Origin: Candidatus Zixiibacteriota bacterium
Lineage (GTDB): Bacteria > Zixibacteria > MSB-5A5 > RBG-16-43-9
Direction: 5' to 3'
DNA length: 55,793 nt
NCBI GenBank assembly: GCA_030692925.1
Contig: JAUYBY010000012.1
Coordinates: 1-55,793 of the forward strand
The translations under genes and the position numbers were made by a program. This document shows, one piece after another, positions 41,792 through 49,715 of the stretch. The first letter of the stretch is position 1. Every line of letters begins with the position of its first letter. The notes below the pieces were generated by a model. It was given only the letters and a program-made list of their open reading frames with translations. It was not told the origin of the DNA and made no database searches.

Positions 41792-44278
41792 ATGTCTGAA
41801 TTCGTCCAGATAGCCTTTCCCTTTTTTCTAAGGAAAACTTTCACCTATAGTGTGCCGAATAATCTAAGGGAGAAGATAAGACCCGGTCAAAGGGCTTTAG
41901 TCCCCTTTGGCAGGGAGAGGAAACTTGGATTTGTCGTCGAGGTCAGCCCCACTTCAGAAGTGAAGAATACCAAGGAGCTTTTAGACCTTATCGATGATGA
42001 GCCGATCATTTTACCTGAAATCCTGGAGCTTACCAGATGGGTCTCAGAATATTATTATGCCCCCTGGGGGGGATGTCTGAGAGCCGCTCTTCCGCCGGAA
42101 CTGCAGGTACGCAGCCTTCTCTGGGTTCACAAGAAAGAGTCTCCCCTTCTGGACTATGCAGACACCAGGACAAAGTTTTCCTCCATTGAGCAAAAAATCT
42201 TTGACGAACTTGAGGAGAAAAAGCCTAAGAAGATAACCTGGCTGGAGAAAAAAATCGGTTCAAGAGGGATCTATTCAGCTCTGCACTCGTTAGAGCAAAA
42301 AGGAAAAGTCGAGTTGTATTACGAGCTGAGCAAGCCTAAATCCAGCATAAAGTATGAGAAGATGGTCTCTTTAAAGGGAAATTCTCCGGAGGAGATTAAG
42401 TTGCTTGAAACCTATATCGAGACTAGCCGGAAAAAATCTTCAAAGGAAGCTTTATTACTCCAGCTGTTGATAGAGGAGAACAGAGAGTTTTCCTTAAGGG
42501 AGATAAATCAGAGGATTAACCGGGCATCTCAGATTCTGAATAGATTGGAAAAGGAGGGATTAATCAAAACCTTCTATAAAGAGAAACTTAGAGAACCTCC
42601 CTGGGGGATGAATGTGGAGTCGGCGCAGGAATTCTCTTTAACCCAGGAACAGAAAGATGTCCTGCAGAAATTAGAAATCGGGTTAACCGGGGAGAAATAT
42701 CAACCCTTTTTGCTGTACGGAGTAACCGGGAGCGGAAAGACACATGTGTATATAGAAATCATCAAGAAAGTTCTGGGAAAAGGAGAGACAGCTTTAGTCT
42801 TGGTTCCGGAGATTTCCTTAACTCCTCAGATCATCTCCCGTTTCAAATCCGTTTTTGGAGAACAGGTGGGGCCTTTTCATTCCAGCCTTTCTCCGGGTGA
42901 GCGGTTTGATGCCTGGAGAGGGATTAAATCCGGAAAAATAAAAGTGGTTGTGGGGACCAGATCAGCCATCTTCTCCCCTCTTTCAAATCTGGGGATAATA
43001 GTGGTGGATGAGGAACACGATTCTTCTTACAAACAGAAAGAACCCGACCCGAAATATAATGCCAGGGACTTAGCTTTGGTCAGGGGAAAAATGAATAAAG
43101 CCCTGGTCATCTTAGGTTCAGCCACACCCAGTTTAGAAAGCTTTTACAACGTGGAAAAGGGTAAATACACCCTTTTACAGTTGACTCAAAGGGTAGATCA
43201 TATCCCACTTCCTGAAGTTGAAATTTTTGACCTGAGAGAGGAGAGGAAAAAAGGTAACTATTCGATATTTTCCTCTGCGCTTTCTTCACGGATGCAAAAA
43301 AAGATAGAGAAAAGTGAGCAGGTGATTCTCTTTTTAAATCGCAGAGGGTTTTCCAACTTCGTCAAATGCCAGGAGTGCGGTTATGTTTTCCGCTGCCCGA
43401 ACTGTGACATAACCTTGAATTTCCACCGCACCGATTTCTCTTTACGCTGTCACTACTGCAACTACATTGTCCCGGCGAGTGACCTCTGTCCTCAATGTAA
43501 TGGAAGTAGATTTGCATACAAAGGTATGGGAACCCAGCGTGTGGAAGAAGAGATAAAGAAGCTTTTCCCTGGAACCTCTGTCCGCCGTATGGACCAGGAT
43601 ACAACATACAGAAAAGATTCCCATTACGAAATCCTTAAAGGGTTTGCCTCTAAGGATTTTAACCTGCTTCTGGGAACACAGATGGTAACAAAAGGTCTTG
43701 ATTTTCCTGACGTGACCTTGGTCGGTGTGATTTTAGCTGATACCTCTTTAGATTTTCCGGATTTTAGAGCAAGGGAGAAAACCTTCCAGCTTTTGACTCA
43801 AGTGGCAGGAAGAGCCGGCAGGGGAAAATTAGGAGGGGAAGTCATCTTGCAAACTTATTATCCTGAGGACTGGGCAATCAAGCTTTCTGCTGAACAAAAT
43901 TTTCAGGAGTTTTATAAAAGAGAGATAGAAGAAAGAAAGGAGCTTTTTTACCCGCCCTTTAGCCGGCTGGTTTTAATCAGATTTCAGGGAAAAGAAGAAG
44001 TGAAAGTCCAGAAGGCGGCGGAATCTTTTGGAGTCAAGCTGACAGAAAGTCTAAAGTCTAAAGGCTATAGTCAAAAGTCAAAATCTTTACAGATTCTTGG
44101 TCCCACATCGTCACCTCTTCCTAAAATAAAAAACGATTATCGCTTTCAGATTTTGATAAAGACCAAAGAGGTTCGAACAGTGACTAAGACGATTAACTCT
44201 ATTTTCGAAAAAGGCGCTGAAAAAAAATATTCCGGAGTTAAAATCTCAATTGACGTCGATCCTCTGGATATAATGTAA
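41792..44278 (+). CDS. priA: Primosomal protein N' (replication restart helicase)
   Basis: PriA recognises stalled forks and reloads the replisome. The 828-residue SF2 helicase has the N-terminal DNA-binding region (1-110), Walker A GVTGSGKT (310-317), DEEH (406-409) and eight zinc-binding cysteines at 526, 529, 535, 538, 553, 556, 566 and 569. Helicase motifs V/VI are GTQMVTKGLDFPDV and QVAGRAGRG. Near the C-terminus (about 752-768) an unusual LKSKGYSQKSKS stretch is encoded by quasi-tandem DNA words (AAGTCTAAAG...AAAAGTCAAAA), suggesting a repeat expansion tolerated in the protein. Confidence 0.96.
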   Translation: MSEFVQIAFPFFLRKTFTYSVPNNLREKIRPGQRALVPFGRERKLGFVVEVSPTSEVKNTKELLDLIDDEPIILPEILELTRWVSEYYYAPWGGCLRAALPPELQVRSLLWVHKKESPLLDYADTRTKFSSIEQKIFDELEEKKPKKITWLEKKIGSRGIYSALHSLEQKGKVELYYELSKPKSSIKYEKMVSLKGNSPEEIKLLETYIETSRKKSSKEALLLQLLIEENREFSLREINQRINRASQILNRLEKEGLIKTFYKEKLREPPWGMNVESAQEFSLTQEQKDVLQKLEIGLTGEKYQPFLLYGVTGSGKTHVYIEIIKKVLGKGETALVLVPEISLTPQIISRFKSVFGEQVGPFHSSLSPGERFDAWRGIKSGKIKVVVGTRSAIFSPLSNLGIIVVDEEHDSSYKQKEPDPKYNARDLALVRGKMNKALVILGSATPSLESFYNVEKGKYTLLQLTQRVDHIPLPEVEIFDLREERKKGNYSIFSSALSSRMQKKIEKSEQVILFLNRRGFSNFVKCQECGYVFRCPNCDITLNFHRTDFSLRCHYCNYIVPASDLCPQCNGSRFAYKGMGTQRVEEEIKKLFPGTSVRRMDQDTTYRKDSHYEILKGFASKDFNLLLGTQMVTKGLDFPDVTLVGVILADTSLDFPDFRAREKTFQLLTQVAGRAGRGKLGGEVILQTYYPEDWAIKLSAEQNFQEFYKREIEERKELFYPPFSRLVLIRFQGKEEVKVQKAAESFGVKLTESLKSKGYSQKSKSLQILGPTSSPLPKIKNDYRFQILIKTKEVRTVTKTINSIFEKGAEKKYSGVKISIDVDPLDIM

Positions 44279-44306
44279 AATAATTGTCACGATTAAGGAT
44301 GAAGTT

Positions 44307-44335
44307 GTAGGGGCGACCCGCCGGGTCGCCCCTAC
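44307..44335 (+). repeat. Perfect GTAGGGGCGACCC REP hairpin
   Basis: GTAGGGGCGACCC-GCC-GGGTCGCCCCTAC, 13-base perfect arms with a 3-base loop, followed by TTTT. It may also terminate priA transcription. Confidence 0.9.
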
Positions 44336-44390
44336 TTTTCAACTTGGATTCAATCTGCCCGCAACGTATAATCATAATGCTGTTTTCTTC

Positions 44391-44418
44391 TTGACAAAGA
44401 TTTTATATCTGTTAAGTT
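44391..44418 (+). promoter_or_regulatory. Promoter of the HD-domain gene
   Basis: TTGACA (44391-44396), a 16-base spacer and TAAGTT (44413-44418), 25 bases before the ATG at 44443. Confidence 0.55.
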
Positions 44419-44442
44419 AAAAGCTTCAAGGGAGTTGAGATT

Positions 44443-45102
44443 ATGATAACTATCGAAGATTTAAAGCAGAATGAAAAAGTTCAAACTCTGATCGCCAAGG
44501 CAGATAAGGTCTTGGGCGAAATCGGGTACACTGAGCATGGCCAGAGACATGCCAGTTTATCAGCCAACATTGCCTATAACATTATGATCCGCCTGAAGAA
44601 ACCCGAAAAAGATGCTCAGTTAGCTGCAATTGCCGCTTATCTGCATGACATTGGAAATGTGATCAACCGGGACTATCATGCCCAGACCGGAGCGCTTCTG
44701 GCTTATCAAGTATTATTAGATATGGGTATGCCTGTATCCGATGTGATGGACGTTGTAGCAGCCATTGGCAATCATGATGAAAAGGATGGTCAGCCAGTAA
44801 GCGATATCTGTGCAGCGGCCATCTTAGCTGACAAATCAGACGTGCACAGCTCGCGGGTGAGAAACTTAGAGATGATCAAGCAGGATATTCACGACCGGGT
44901 GAATTATGCGGCTAAGAGTTCCTTTTTGCGGGTGGATGAGGAGAAGAAAACCATCTCCCTGGAGATAAAAATCGATACCTCCATCTCCCAGGTGATGGAG
45001 TATTTTGAGATTTTCTTGTCACGGATGATGGTCTGTCGCCGAGCCGCAGAATATCTGAAGATGAGATTTGAACTGGAGATAAACGGACAGAGGCTGCTAT
45101 AG
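44443..45102 (+). CDS. HD-domain phosphohydrolase
   Basis: A 219-residue protein of the HD superfamily. Metal ligands are visible as H32/H36 in EHGQRHASLS, the HD pair at 68-69 (YLHDIGN), and a later H-D pair in AAIGNHDEKDGQ, with DKSDV towards the end. That pattern resembles small HD hydrolases acting on nucleotides or cyclic dinucleotides. The C-terminal 50 residues form a beta-alpha extension. AAGGGAG lies before the ATG. It has its own promoter and a palindrome at 45117-45134 follows it. The substrate is unknown. Confidence 0.87.
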   Translation: MITIEDLKQNEKVQTLIAKADKVLGEIGYTEHGQRHASLSANIAYNIMIRLKKPEKDAQLAAIAAYLHDIGNVINRDYHAQTGALLAYQVLLDMGMPVSDVMDVVAAIGNHDEKDGQPVSDICAAAILADKSDVHSSRVRNLEMIKQDIHDRVNYAAKSSFLRVDEEKKTISLEIKIDTSISQVMEYFEIFLSRMMVCRRAAEYLKMRFELEINGQRLL

Positions 45103-45111
45103 AATATTACT

Positions 45112-45134
45112 GGAGTGTAAAGCTTTAGCTTTAC
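45112..45134 (+). repeat. GTAAAGCT hairpin
   Basis: GGAGT followed by GTAAAGCT-TT-AGCTTTAC (45117-45134). Related to the head-to-head pair at 19427-19496. Confidence 0.7.
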
Positions 45135-45261
45135 CTTTTGGTACAATATTTAGAAAGTTCTCTAAAAGAATTTAAATTTACGGGGCTGGAAGCTCCGACT
45201 ACGGGTGTGCACTCTTGATCTTTCGTAGAACGGACACTCTGTTCGTCAATAGGAACAAAAT

Positions 45262-46317
45262 ATGAAAAAGAAAATAGATTACAAGACCTCCGGCGTGGAC
45301 ATAGACCGGGCAAATTTAGCCAAAAAAAGGATTAAAAACTTAGTCCGGACGACTTTCAGCAAAAATGTTCTTGCCGATATAGGAAGTTTCGGCGGACTCT
45401 ATGCTCTGGTTAAAAAAGATTATAAAGACCCGGTCCTGGTTTCAAGCGTGGATGGGGTGGGCACCAAACTGAAGATCGCTTTTCAGATGAACAAACACGA
45501 TACCGTGGGAGAGGACCTGGTAAATCACTGTGTGAACGATATCCTGGTCCATGGTGCCAGGCCCCTGTTCTTTTTGGATTACATAGCCACTGGTAAACTT
45601 TACCCGACAGTTATAGAACAGATTGTCAAAGGGCTGGTTCGGGGCTGTTCAAAAAACAGTTGCTCCCTTATCGGTGGTGAAACCGCGGAGATGCCGGATT
45701 TTTACGAACCGGAAGAATATGATTTAGCCGGATTTATCGTCGGAATAGTCGAAAAGAAAAAAATAATCGACGGCTCAAAAATTTCACCGGGCGATTTGCT
45801 TTTAGGCTTAGGCTCGAATGGACTGCATACTAATGGCTACTCTTTAGCGCGTAAAGTCTTATTTAGCGTCAAAGGATATAAAGCCGGTGACTACGTTAAG
45901 GAACTTAAGAATCAATTAGGAAAAGAGCTACTTAAGAGCCACCGGTCTTATTCTAAACCAATTTTTAAAGTCTTAGAAAAACACCTGATCAAAGGTATGG
46001 CGCACATCACTGGCGGAGGGATTCCAGGCAATCTCATAAGGATACTGCCTGAAGGCTGCCAGGCAAGAGTAAACGTCTCTTCCTGGAAAATACCCCGGAT
46101 TTTCGATTTCATCCAGAAAGCAGGCAACATAGAATCTGAAGAGATGTTCAAGGTTTTCAATATGGGCATCGGTCTGATTTTAGTCATACCAAAAGAAAAC
46201 GCAGAAAAAGTAAGAAGAGATTTGCTGAGATACGGGGAAAAGGTTTTTCGGATAGGCGAGATAATCTCAGGAAAAAGAGAGGTCAAATTACTCGGTCTTT
46301 CAGAGGTGGAAAAATGA
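45262..46317 (+). CDS. purM: Phosphoribosylformylglycinamidine cyclo-ligase
   Basis: PurM makes aminoimidazole ribonucleotide in purine synthesis. The 351-residue protein opens DYKTSGVDIDRANL and contains SVDGVGTKLKIAF, CVNDILVHGARPLFFLDY, SLIGGETAEMPDFY and HITGGGIPGNLIR, all PurM signatures. It overlaps gpmI by 4 bases (ATGA), so the two are translationally coupled. guaA elsewhere in the window belongs to the same purine pathway. Confidence 0.96.
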   Translation: MKKKIDYKTSGVDIDRANLAKKRIKNLVRTTFSKNVLADIGSFGGLYALVKKDYKDPVLVSSVDGVGTKLKIAFQMNKHDTVGEDLVNHCVNDILVHGARPLFFLDYIATGKLYPTVIEQIVKGLVRGCSKNSCSLIGGETAEMPDFYEPEEYDLAGFIVGIVEKKKIIDGSKISPGDLLLGLGSNGLHTNGYSLARKVLFSVKGYKAGDYVKELKNQLGKELLKSHRSYSKPIFKVLEKHLIKGMAHITGGGIPGNLIRILPEGCQARVNVSSWKIPRIFDFIQKAGNIESEEMFKVFNMGIGLILVIPKENAEKVRRDLLRYGEKVFRIGEIISGKREVKLLGLSEVEK

Positions 46318-47858
46318 TTTTGCTTCTGGTAATGGACGGCTTTGGGATAAATGAAAAAAAAGAGGGAAATGCGATAGCCCTGGCAAAAAAGCCGAATTTA
46401 GATAGACTTTTTGTTGATTATCCTCACACGGTTTTAGGAGCATCAGGTCTGGATGTAGGTCTGCCTGAGGGACAGATGGGGAATAGCGAGGTCGGACATC
46501 TGAACTTTGGAGCAGGAAGGATAGTCTATCAGGAGATCACCCGGATAGATAAAGCCATCAAAGATGGCTCTTTTTTTGAGAACAAAGTTCTGCTTGAGGC
46601 GATGAATAAAGCCAAAGAAAATAATTCTGCTCTACATCTTATGGGTCTGGTCTCAGACGGAGGAGTGCACAGTTCTTTAAATCATCTTTATGCCCTGTTG
46701 AGATTAGCTAAGAATAAAGGTGTGAGAGAACTATCCGTGCACGCTTTTATGGATGGACGAGACACTTCACCAACCGCAGGTAAAGAATATATTAAACAGC
46801 TTTTAGAGAAATTCAGAGAATATGGCATCGGCTCTCTGTCAACTGTGGTGGGTAGATATTACGCAATGGACCGGGACAAAAGATGGGAAAGAGTTCAGAA
46901 AGCATATCGGGCAATGGTCTACGGAGAGGGGAAATTAACCTCTGATCCGGTAAGGGCTGTTGAGGAATCTTACCAAGAAGAGGTAACTGATGAGTTTATC
47001 AAGCCGATTGTTGTCTCTGAATCAGGTAATCCTCTTTCTGGAAGGATAAAGGAAAATGACATGGGAATCTTTTTCAATTTTAGAGCCGATAGAGCACGGG
47101 AGCTTTCATACGTTTTGTCAGAAAAGGATTTTAAGGAATTTGATAGAGGGAATAACCTGACTATTCATCTGGTAAATATGACTCAGTATGATGAGAAACT
47201 CAAAACACCTGTGGCTTTTCCGCCAAACAAGCTTAAAAATATCCTGCCTGAGGTTTTGTCAAAGCGAGGTTTGAAACAATTACGCATTGCTGAGACCGAG
47301 AAATATGCGCATGTGACTTTCTTCTTTAACGGAGGCGAGGAACCCCCATTTGAAGGCGAGGATAGGATTCTGGTTCACTCTCCAAAGGTGCCAACTTATG
47401 ATTTAAAACCGGAGATGAGCGCCTATGAGGTAACAGATAAAGTTGTCCAGGCAATCGAGTCAAAAAAATATGATTTCATTCTTTTGAATTATGCCAACCC
47501 GGATATGGTGGGCCATACTGGAATTTTAGAAGCAGCAATAAAGGCAATAGAAGCAGTAGATACCTGCGTAGGAAGGGTGGTTGTTGCTGTCAGGAATGTA
47601 GGTGGCACAGCAATGATCACCGCAGACCACGGAAATGCCGAGATGATGGTGGATTATAACAACGGCGAGCCTTTCACTGCCCACACCACAGATTTGGTTC
47701 CGTTTATATTAGTGAAAAATGGTTTCAACGGAAAATTAAGACCCAGAGGTATCTTAGCCGACGTCGCCCCAACCATTTTGTATCTGATAGGAATACCAAA
47801 ACCTACAGAGATGGATGGGGTAAATTTGATTTTGTTGTTGTGTTGTAGAGACGCATAG
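46314..47858 (+). CDS. gpmI: 2,3-bisphosphoglycerate-independent phosphoglycerate mutase
   Basis: GpmI interconverts 3- and 2-phosphoglycerate with two Mn ions. The 514-residue protein has LVMDGFGIN, the nucleophile Ser in GQMGNSEVGHLN, DGRDTSPTAG, VGRYYAMDRD, NYANPDMVGHTG and TADHGNAE. The last residues (LCCRDA) are read from a GTAGAGACGCAT palindrome whose loop supplies the TAG stop, so the original C-terminus was replaced. The total length is still near normal, so activity is probably kept. It is coupled to purM by a 4-base overlap. Confidence 0.95.
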   Translation: MILLLVMDGFGINEKKEGNAIALAKKPNLDRLFVDYPHTVLGASGLDVGLPEGQMGNSEVGHLNFGAGRIVYQEITRIDKAIKDGSFFENKVLLEAMNKAKENNSALHLMGLVSDGGVHSSLNHLYALLRLAKNKGVRELSVHAFMDGRDTSPTAGKEYIKQLLEKFREYGIGSLSTVVGRYYAMDRDKRWERVQKAYRAMVYGEGKLTSDPVRAVEESYQEEVTDEFIKPIVVSESGNPLSGRIKENDMGIFFNFRADRARELSYVLSEKDFKEFDRGNNLTIHLVNMTQYDEKLKTPVAFPPNKLKNILPEVLSKRGLKQLRIAETEKYAHVTFFFNGGEEPPFEGEDRILVHSPKVPTYDLKPEMSAYEVTDKVVQAIESKKYDFILLNYANPDMVGHTGILEAAIKAIEAVDTCVGRVVVAVRNVGGTAMITADHGNAEMMVDYNNGEPFTAHTTDLVPFILVKNGFNGKLRPRGILADVAPTILYLIGIPKPTEMDGVNLILLLCCRDA

Positions 47859-47871
47859 CATGCGTCTCTCA
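47845..47871 (+). repeat. GTAGAGACGCAT REP at the 3' end of gpmI
   Basis: GT foot plus perfect arms AGAGACGCAT/ATGCGTCTCT with loop AGC (47847-47869). The plus-strand GTAG foot is at 47845-47848. The gpmI stop codon is at 47856-47858, inside the palindrome. Confidence 0.92.
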
Positions 47872-47893
47872 ATGACGTTTTTCTGGTATTGAT

Positions 47894-48187
47894 ATGAGAA
47901 CTTTACAGAAAATAAAGAAAATTTTAGAAGATCATAAAATTGAGCTAAGATATAAGTTTAAGGTAAAAGATATAGGTATCTTCGGTTCTTATGCAAGGGG
48001 TGAGCAAAAAAGTAAGAGTGATATAGATTTATTGGTGGAATTTGAGGAACCTGTAAGTCTGCTTAAGTTAGTCAGTCTCGAAAACTTCCTGAGAGAAATG
48101 CTTAAAGTCAAAGTTGAAGTCATTCCCAAAAAGGATGTGAGACCTGAATTAAGAGAAAAAATTTTTAAAGAGGTTATTTATATATGA
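47894..48187 (+). CDS. MNT-type nucleotidyltransferase (antitoxin-like)
   Basis: A 97-residue minimal nucleotidyltransferase. The signature is IFGSYARGE (29-37) with catalytic aspartates D43 and D45 in SDIDLLVEF. Proteins of this kind (MntA) act as antitoxins that AMPylate HEPN ribonuclease toxins encoded next to them. Here the following frame starts in the stop codon (ATGA overlap at 48184-48187) as expected, but it is broken after 12 codons. The gene itself looks intact. Confidence 0.88.
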   Translation: MRTLQKIKKILEDHKIELRYKFKVKDIGIFGSYARGEQKSKSDIDLLVEFEEPVSLLKLVSLENFLREMLKVKVEVIPKKDVRPELREKIFKEVIYI

Positions 48188-48336
48188 AAAGGGACATTTC
48201 AATCTATTTGAAAGAATTGTAGAGACGCATTGCATGCGTCTCTATTCCAAAAGTAAAGAATTTTTTTGAGTTATTGGATATTTCCCAAGTTATATCGAGT
48301 AATATATTAAGAGATGGTGGAGAAGAGTTTACATGA
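48184..48336 (+). pseudogene. Remnant of a HEPN (DUF86)-like partner, cut by a REP palindrome
   Basis: ATG at 48184 overlaps the nucleotidyltransferase stop. It reads MKRDISIYLKEL, similar to the usual start of DUF86/HEPN toxins, then hits TAG (48220-48222), the TAG of a GTAGAGACGCAT palindrome. Beyond the palindrome the same frame stays open as VKNFFELLDISQVISS... to a TGA at 48334-48336 that overlaps the next ATG. Together only about 40 codons remain, so most of a 110-140 residue toxin is lost. The identification rests on position and 12 residues, so it is an inference. Confidence 0.55.
48219..48245 (+). repeat. GTAGAGACGCAT REP inside the HEPN-like remnant
   Basis: GTAG foot on the plus strand (48219-48222), perfect arms AGAGACGCAT/ATGCGTCTCT with loop TGC (48221-48243). 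It is the left REP of the RAYT-containing patch. Confidence 0.92.
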
Positions 48337-49025
48337 TAAATTTCAAACTAATAGGAATCAAATTAGGTGAAGGACTAAAATATGACACTTCGATTAACGA
48401 AATCAACAGAATAGCAACAGCCATTTTTGATTTTCCAATCTCGTCTCATCCACACGGGAGTATCACATCTTCACGTTCTCAATTAATTTTTGATTGGGTA
48501 ATGACTTTGGCTGAACGGCATATCGCTGACGAAAGAAAACTTCAGTTATTCCAGGAGTTTATTAATGTTTTAACTCCAGAAAATAGTCCTTTAAGAAATC
48601 TGATAAAAGAAACTACAGGAATTTATAAATTTGATTTTTGGAGTATAATTCATAAGGATATTGTTAGTGCTGCAAAAAACAAATTCGAAGATGGTTATTA
48701 TGCTGATGCCGTAGAGTCAGCTCTCAAGGAAATTAATATTCGTGTCAAGAAAATAGTTCAAGATAAGATTGGGCAAGAGTTAGATGGTGCATCTCTCATG
48801 AACAGAGCATTTTCTCTGGACCATCCAATAATAGTCTTAGATGACCTTTCATCTGAAACTGGTAAAAACATACAAAAAGGATATATGCAAATTTTCGCTG
48901 GAGCAATGACGGGTATAAGAAATCCTAAGGCACATGAAAACATTGTCATCGATAAAGAAAGAGCTATTCACTTTACCTTTTTGGCAAGCCTTTTAATGCA
49001 TATATTAGACGAATCAGATTACTAA
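48333..49025 (+). CDS. TIGR02391 (Ymh) family protein with HEPN motif
   Basis: A 230-residue protein. The C-terminal half has FEDGYYADAVESALKEI and AGAMTGIRNPKAHENI, the TIGR02391 signature. R196-NPKA-H201 is an RX4H motif of HEPN RNases, and the domain spans about 105-228. The N-terminal 100 residues (SHPHGSITSSRSQLIFDW) are of unclear type. HEPN proteins of this family are scattered in defence islands. Here it sits after a broken MNT-HEPN pair and before a RAYT. The start overlaps the stop of the remnant frame. A growth-arrest role is plausible but unproven. Confidence 0.8.
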   Translation: MINFKLIGIKLGEGLKYDTSINEINRIATAIFDFPISSHPHGSITSSRSQLIFDWVMTLAERHIADERKLQLFQEFINVLTPENSPLRNLIKETTGIYKFDFWSIIHKDIVSAAKNKFEDGYYADAVESALKEINIRVKKIVQDKIGQELDGASLMNRAFSLDHPIIVLDDLSSETGKNIQKGYMQIFAGAMTGIRNPKAHENIVIDKERAIHFTFLASLLMHILDESDY

Positions 49026-49089
49026 TTTTTGGTATGTTCCGGGAATGGATTTATCAGATCCAATCCAATAAAAACATGAAGAAGGAAGG

Positions 49090-49662
49090 ATGACATTATA
49101 TAAAAACCAATACCGCATAGAATCCACACGACTAAAAGAATGGGATTATTCCCGTTACGGGTATTATTTTGTGACCATCTGCACAAAAGACAAGCAGCAT
49201 TTCTTGGGTGACATTGTAGGTGATGAAATGGAATTGTCGGAGATTGGGAAATTAGTTGCTGAAGAATGGCAAAAGACTGAAAAAATTAGGGATTATGTGA
49301 AATTGGATGAATGGGTGATAATGCCCAATCATTTGCACGGGATAATTATAATTCAGAATGAAAACAACGTAGAGACGCATGGCCATGCGTCTCAAAACCC
49401 CCATATACCTTCTGGAGACGCATTCAATGCGTCTCTACGAAAAGATAATTTATCAAACATCATTCGTGGATTCAAATCTGCCACGGTCAAAAAAGCTCAC
49501 CAAAAAGGTTTTACGAATTTTGCCTGGCAATCCAGATTTTATGACCACATTATCAGGAATGAGAAAGAGTTGCACGATATCAGGGAATATATAATCTATA
49601 ACCCTTCGAAGTGGCAATTTGATGAAGAAAATAAGATTAATGATAAGAAAACGAAATACTAA
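49090..49662 (+). CDS. REP-associated tyrosine transposase (RAYT)
   Basis: A 190-residue Y1/HUH transposase of the TnpA-REP family. The HUH motif is HLH (81-83) in MPNHLHG, and the catalytic Tyr is likely Y151 in SRFYDHIIRNEKEL, followed by YIIYNPSKW. RAYTs bind REP hairpins with a GTAG foot. Uniquely, residues 93-118 are encoded by two REP palindromes of its own family (VETHGHAS and GDAFNASLR), inserted in frame between the HUH strand and the Tyr helix. The GAAGGAAGG site before the ATG is good. The gene is flanked by inverted REPs at 48219-48245 and 49683-49707, giving a mobilisable-looking unit. Confidence 0.93.
   Translation: MTLYKNQYRIESTRLKEWDYSRYGYYFVTICTKDKQHFLGDIVGDEMELSEIGKLVAEEWQKTEKIRDYVKLDEWVIMPNHLHGIIIIQNENNVETHGHASQNPHIPSGDAFNASLRKDNLSNIIRGFKSATVKKAHQKGFTNFAWQSRFYDHIIRNEKELHDIREYIIYNPSKWQFDEENKINDKKTKY
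49369..49438. repeat. Inverted REP pair (BIME-like) inside the transposase gene
   Basis: First REP: GTA foot, palindrome GAGACGCATGG/CCATGCGTCTC (49372-49393), plus orientation. Second REP: GAGACGCAT-TCA-ATGCGTCTC (49415-49435) followed by TAC, minus orientation. The two are 21 bases apart and stay in frame, and the whole could fold as one large hairpin. Confidence 0.93.
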
Positions 49663-49682
49663 AACAAAGGGTATAAATATAT

Positions 49683-49707
49683 GGAGACGCATTCGATGCG
49701 TCTCTAC
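49683..49707 (-). repeat. GTAGAGACGCAT REP right of the transposase
   Basis: GAGACGCAT-TCG-ATGCGTCTC (49684-49704) followed by TAC; the GTAG foot is on the minus strand. It pairs in orientation with the left REP at 48219-48245. Confidence 0.92.
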
Positions 49708-49715
49708 AAAATCTT

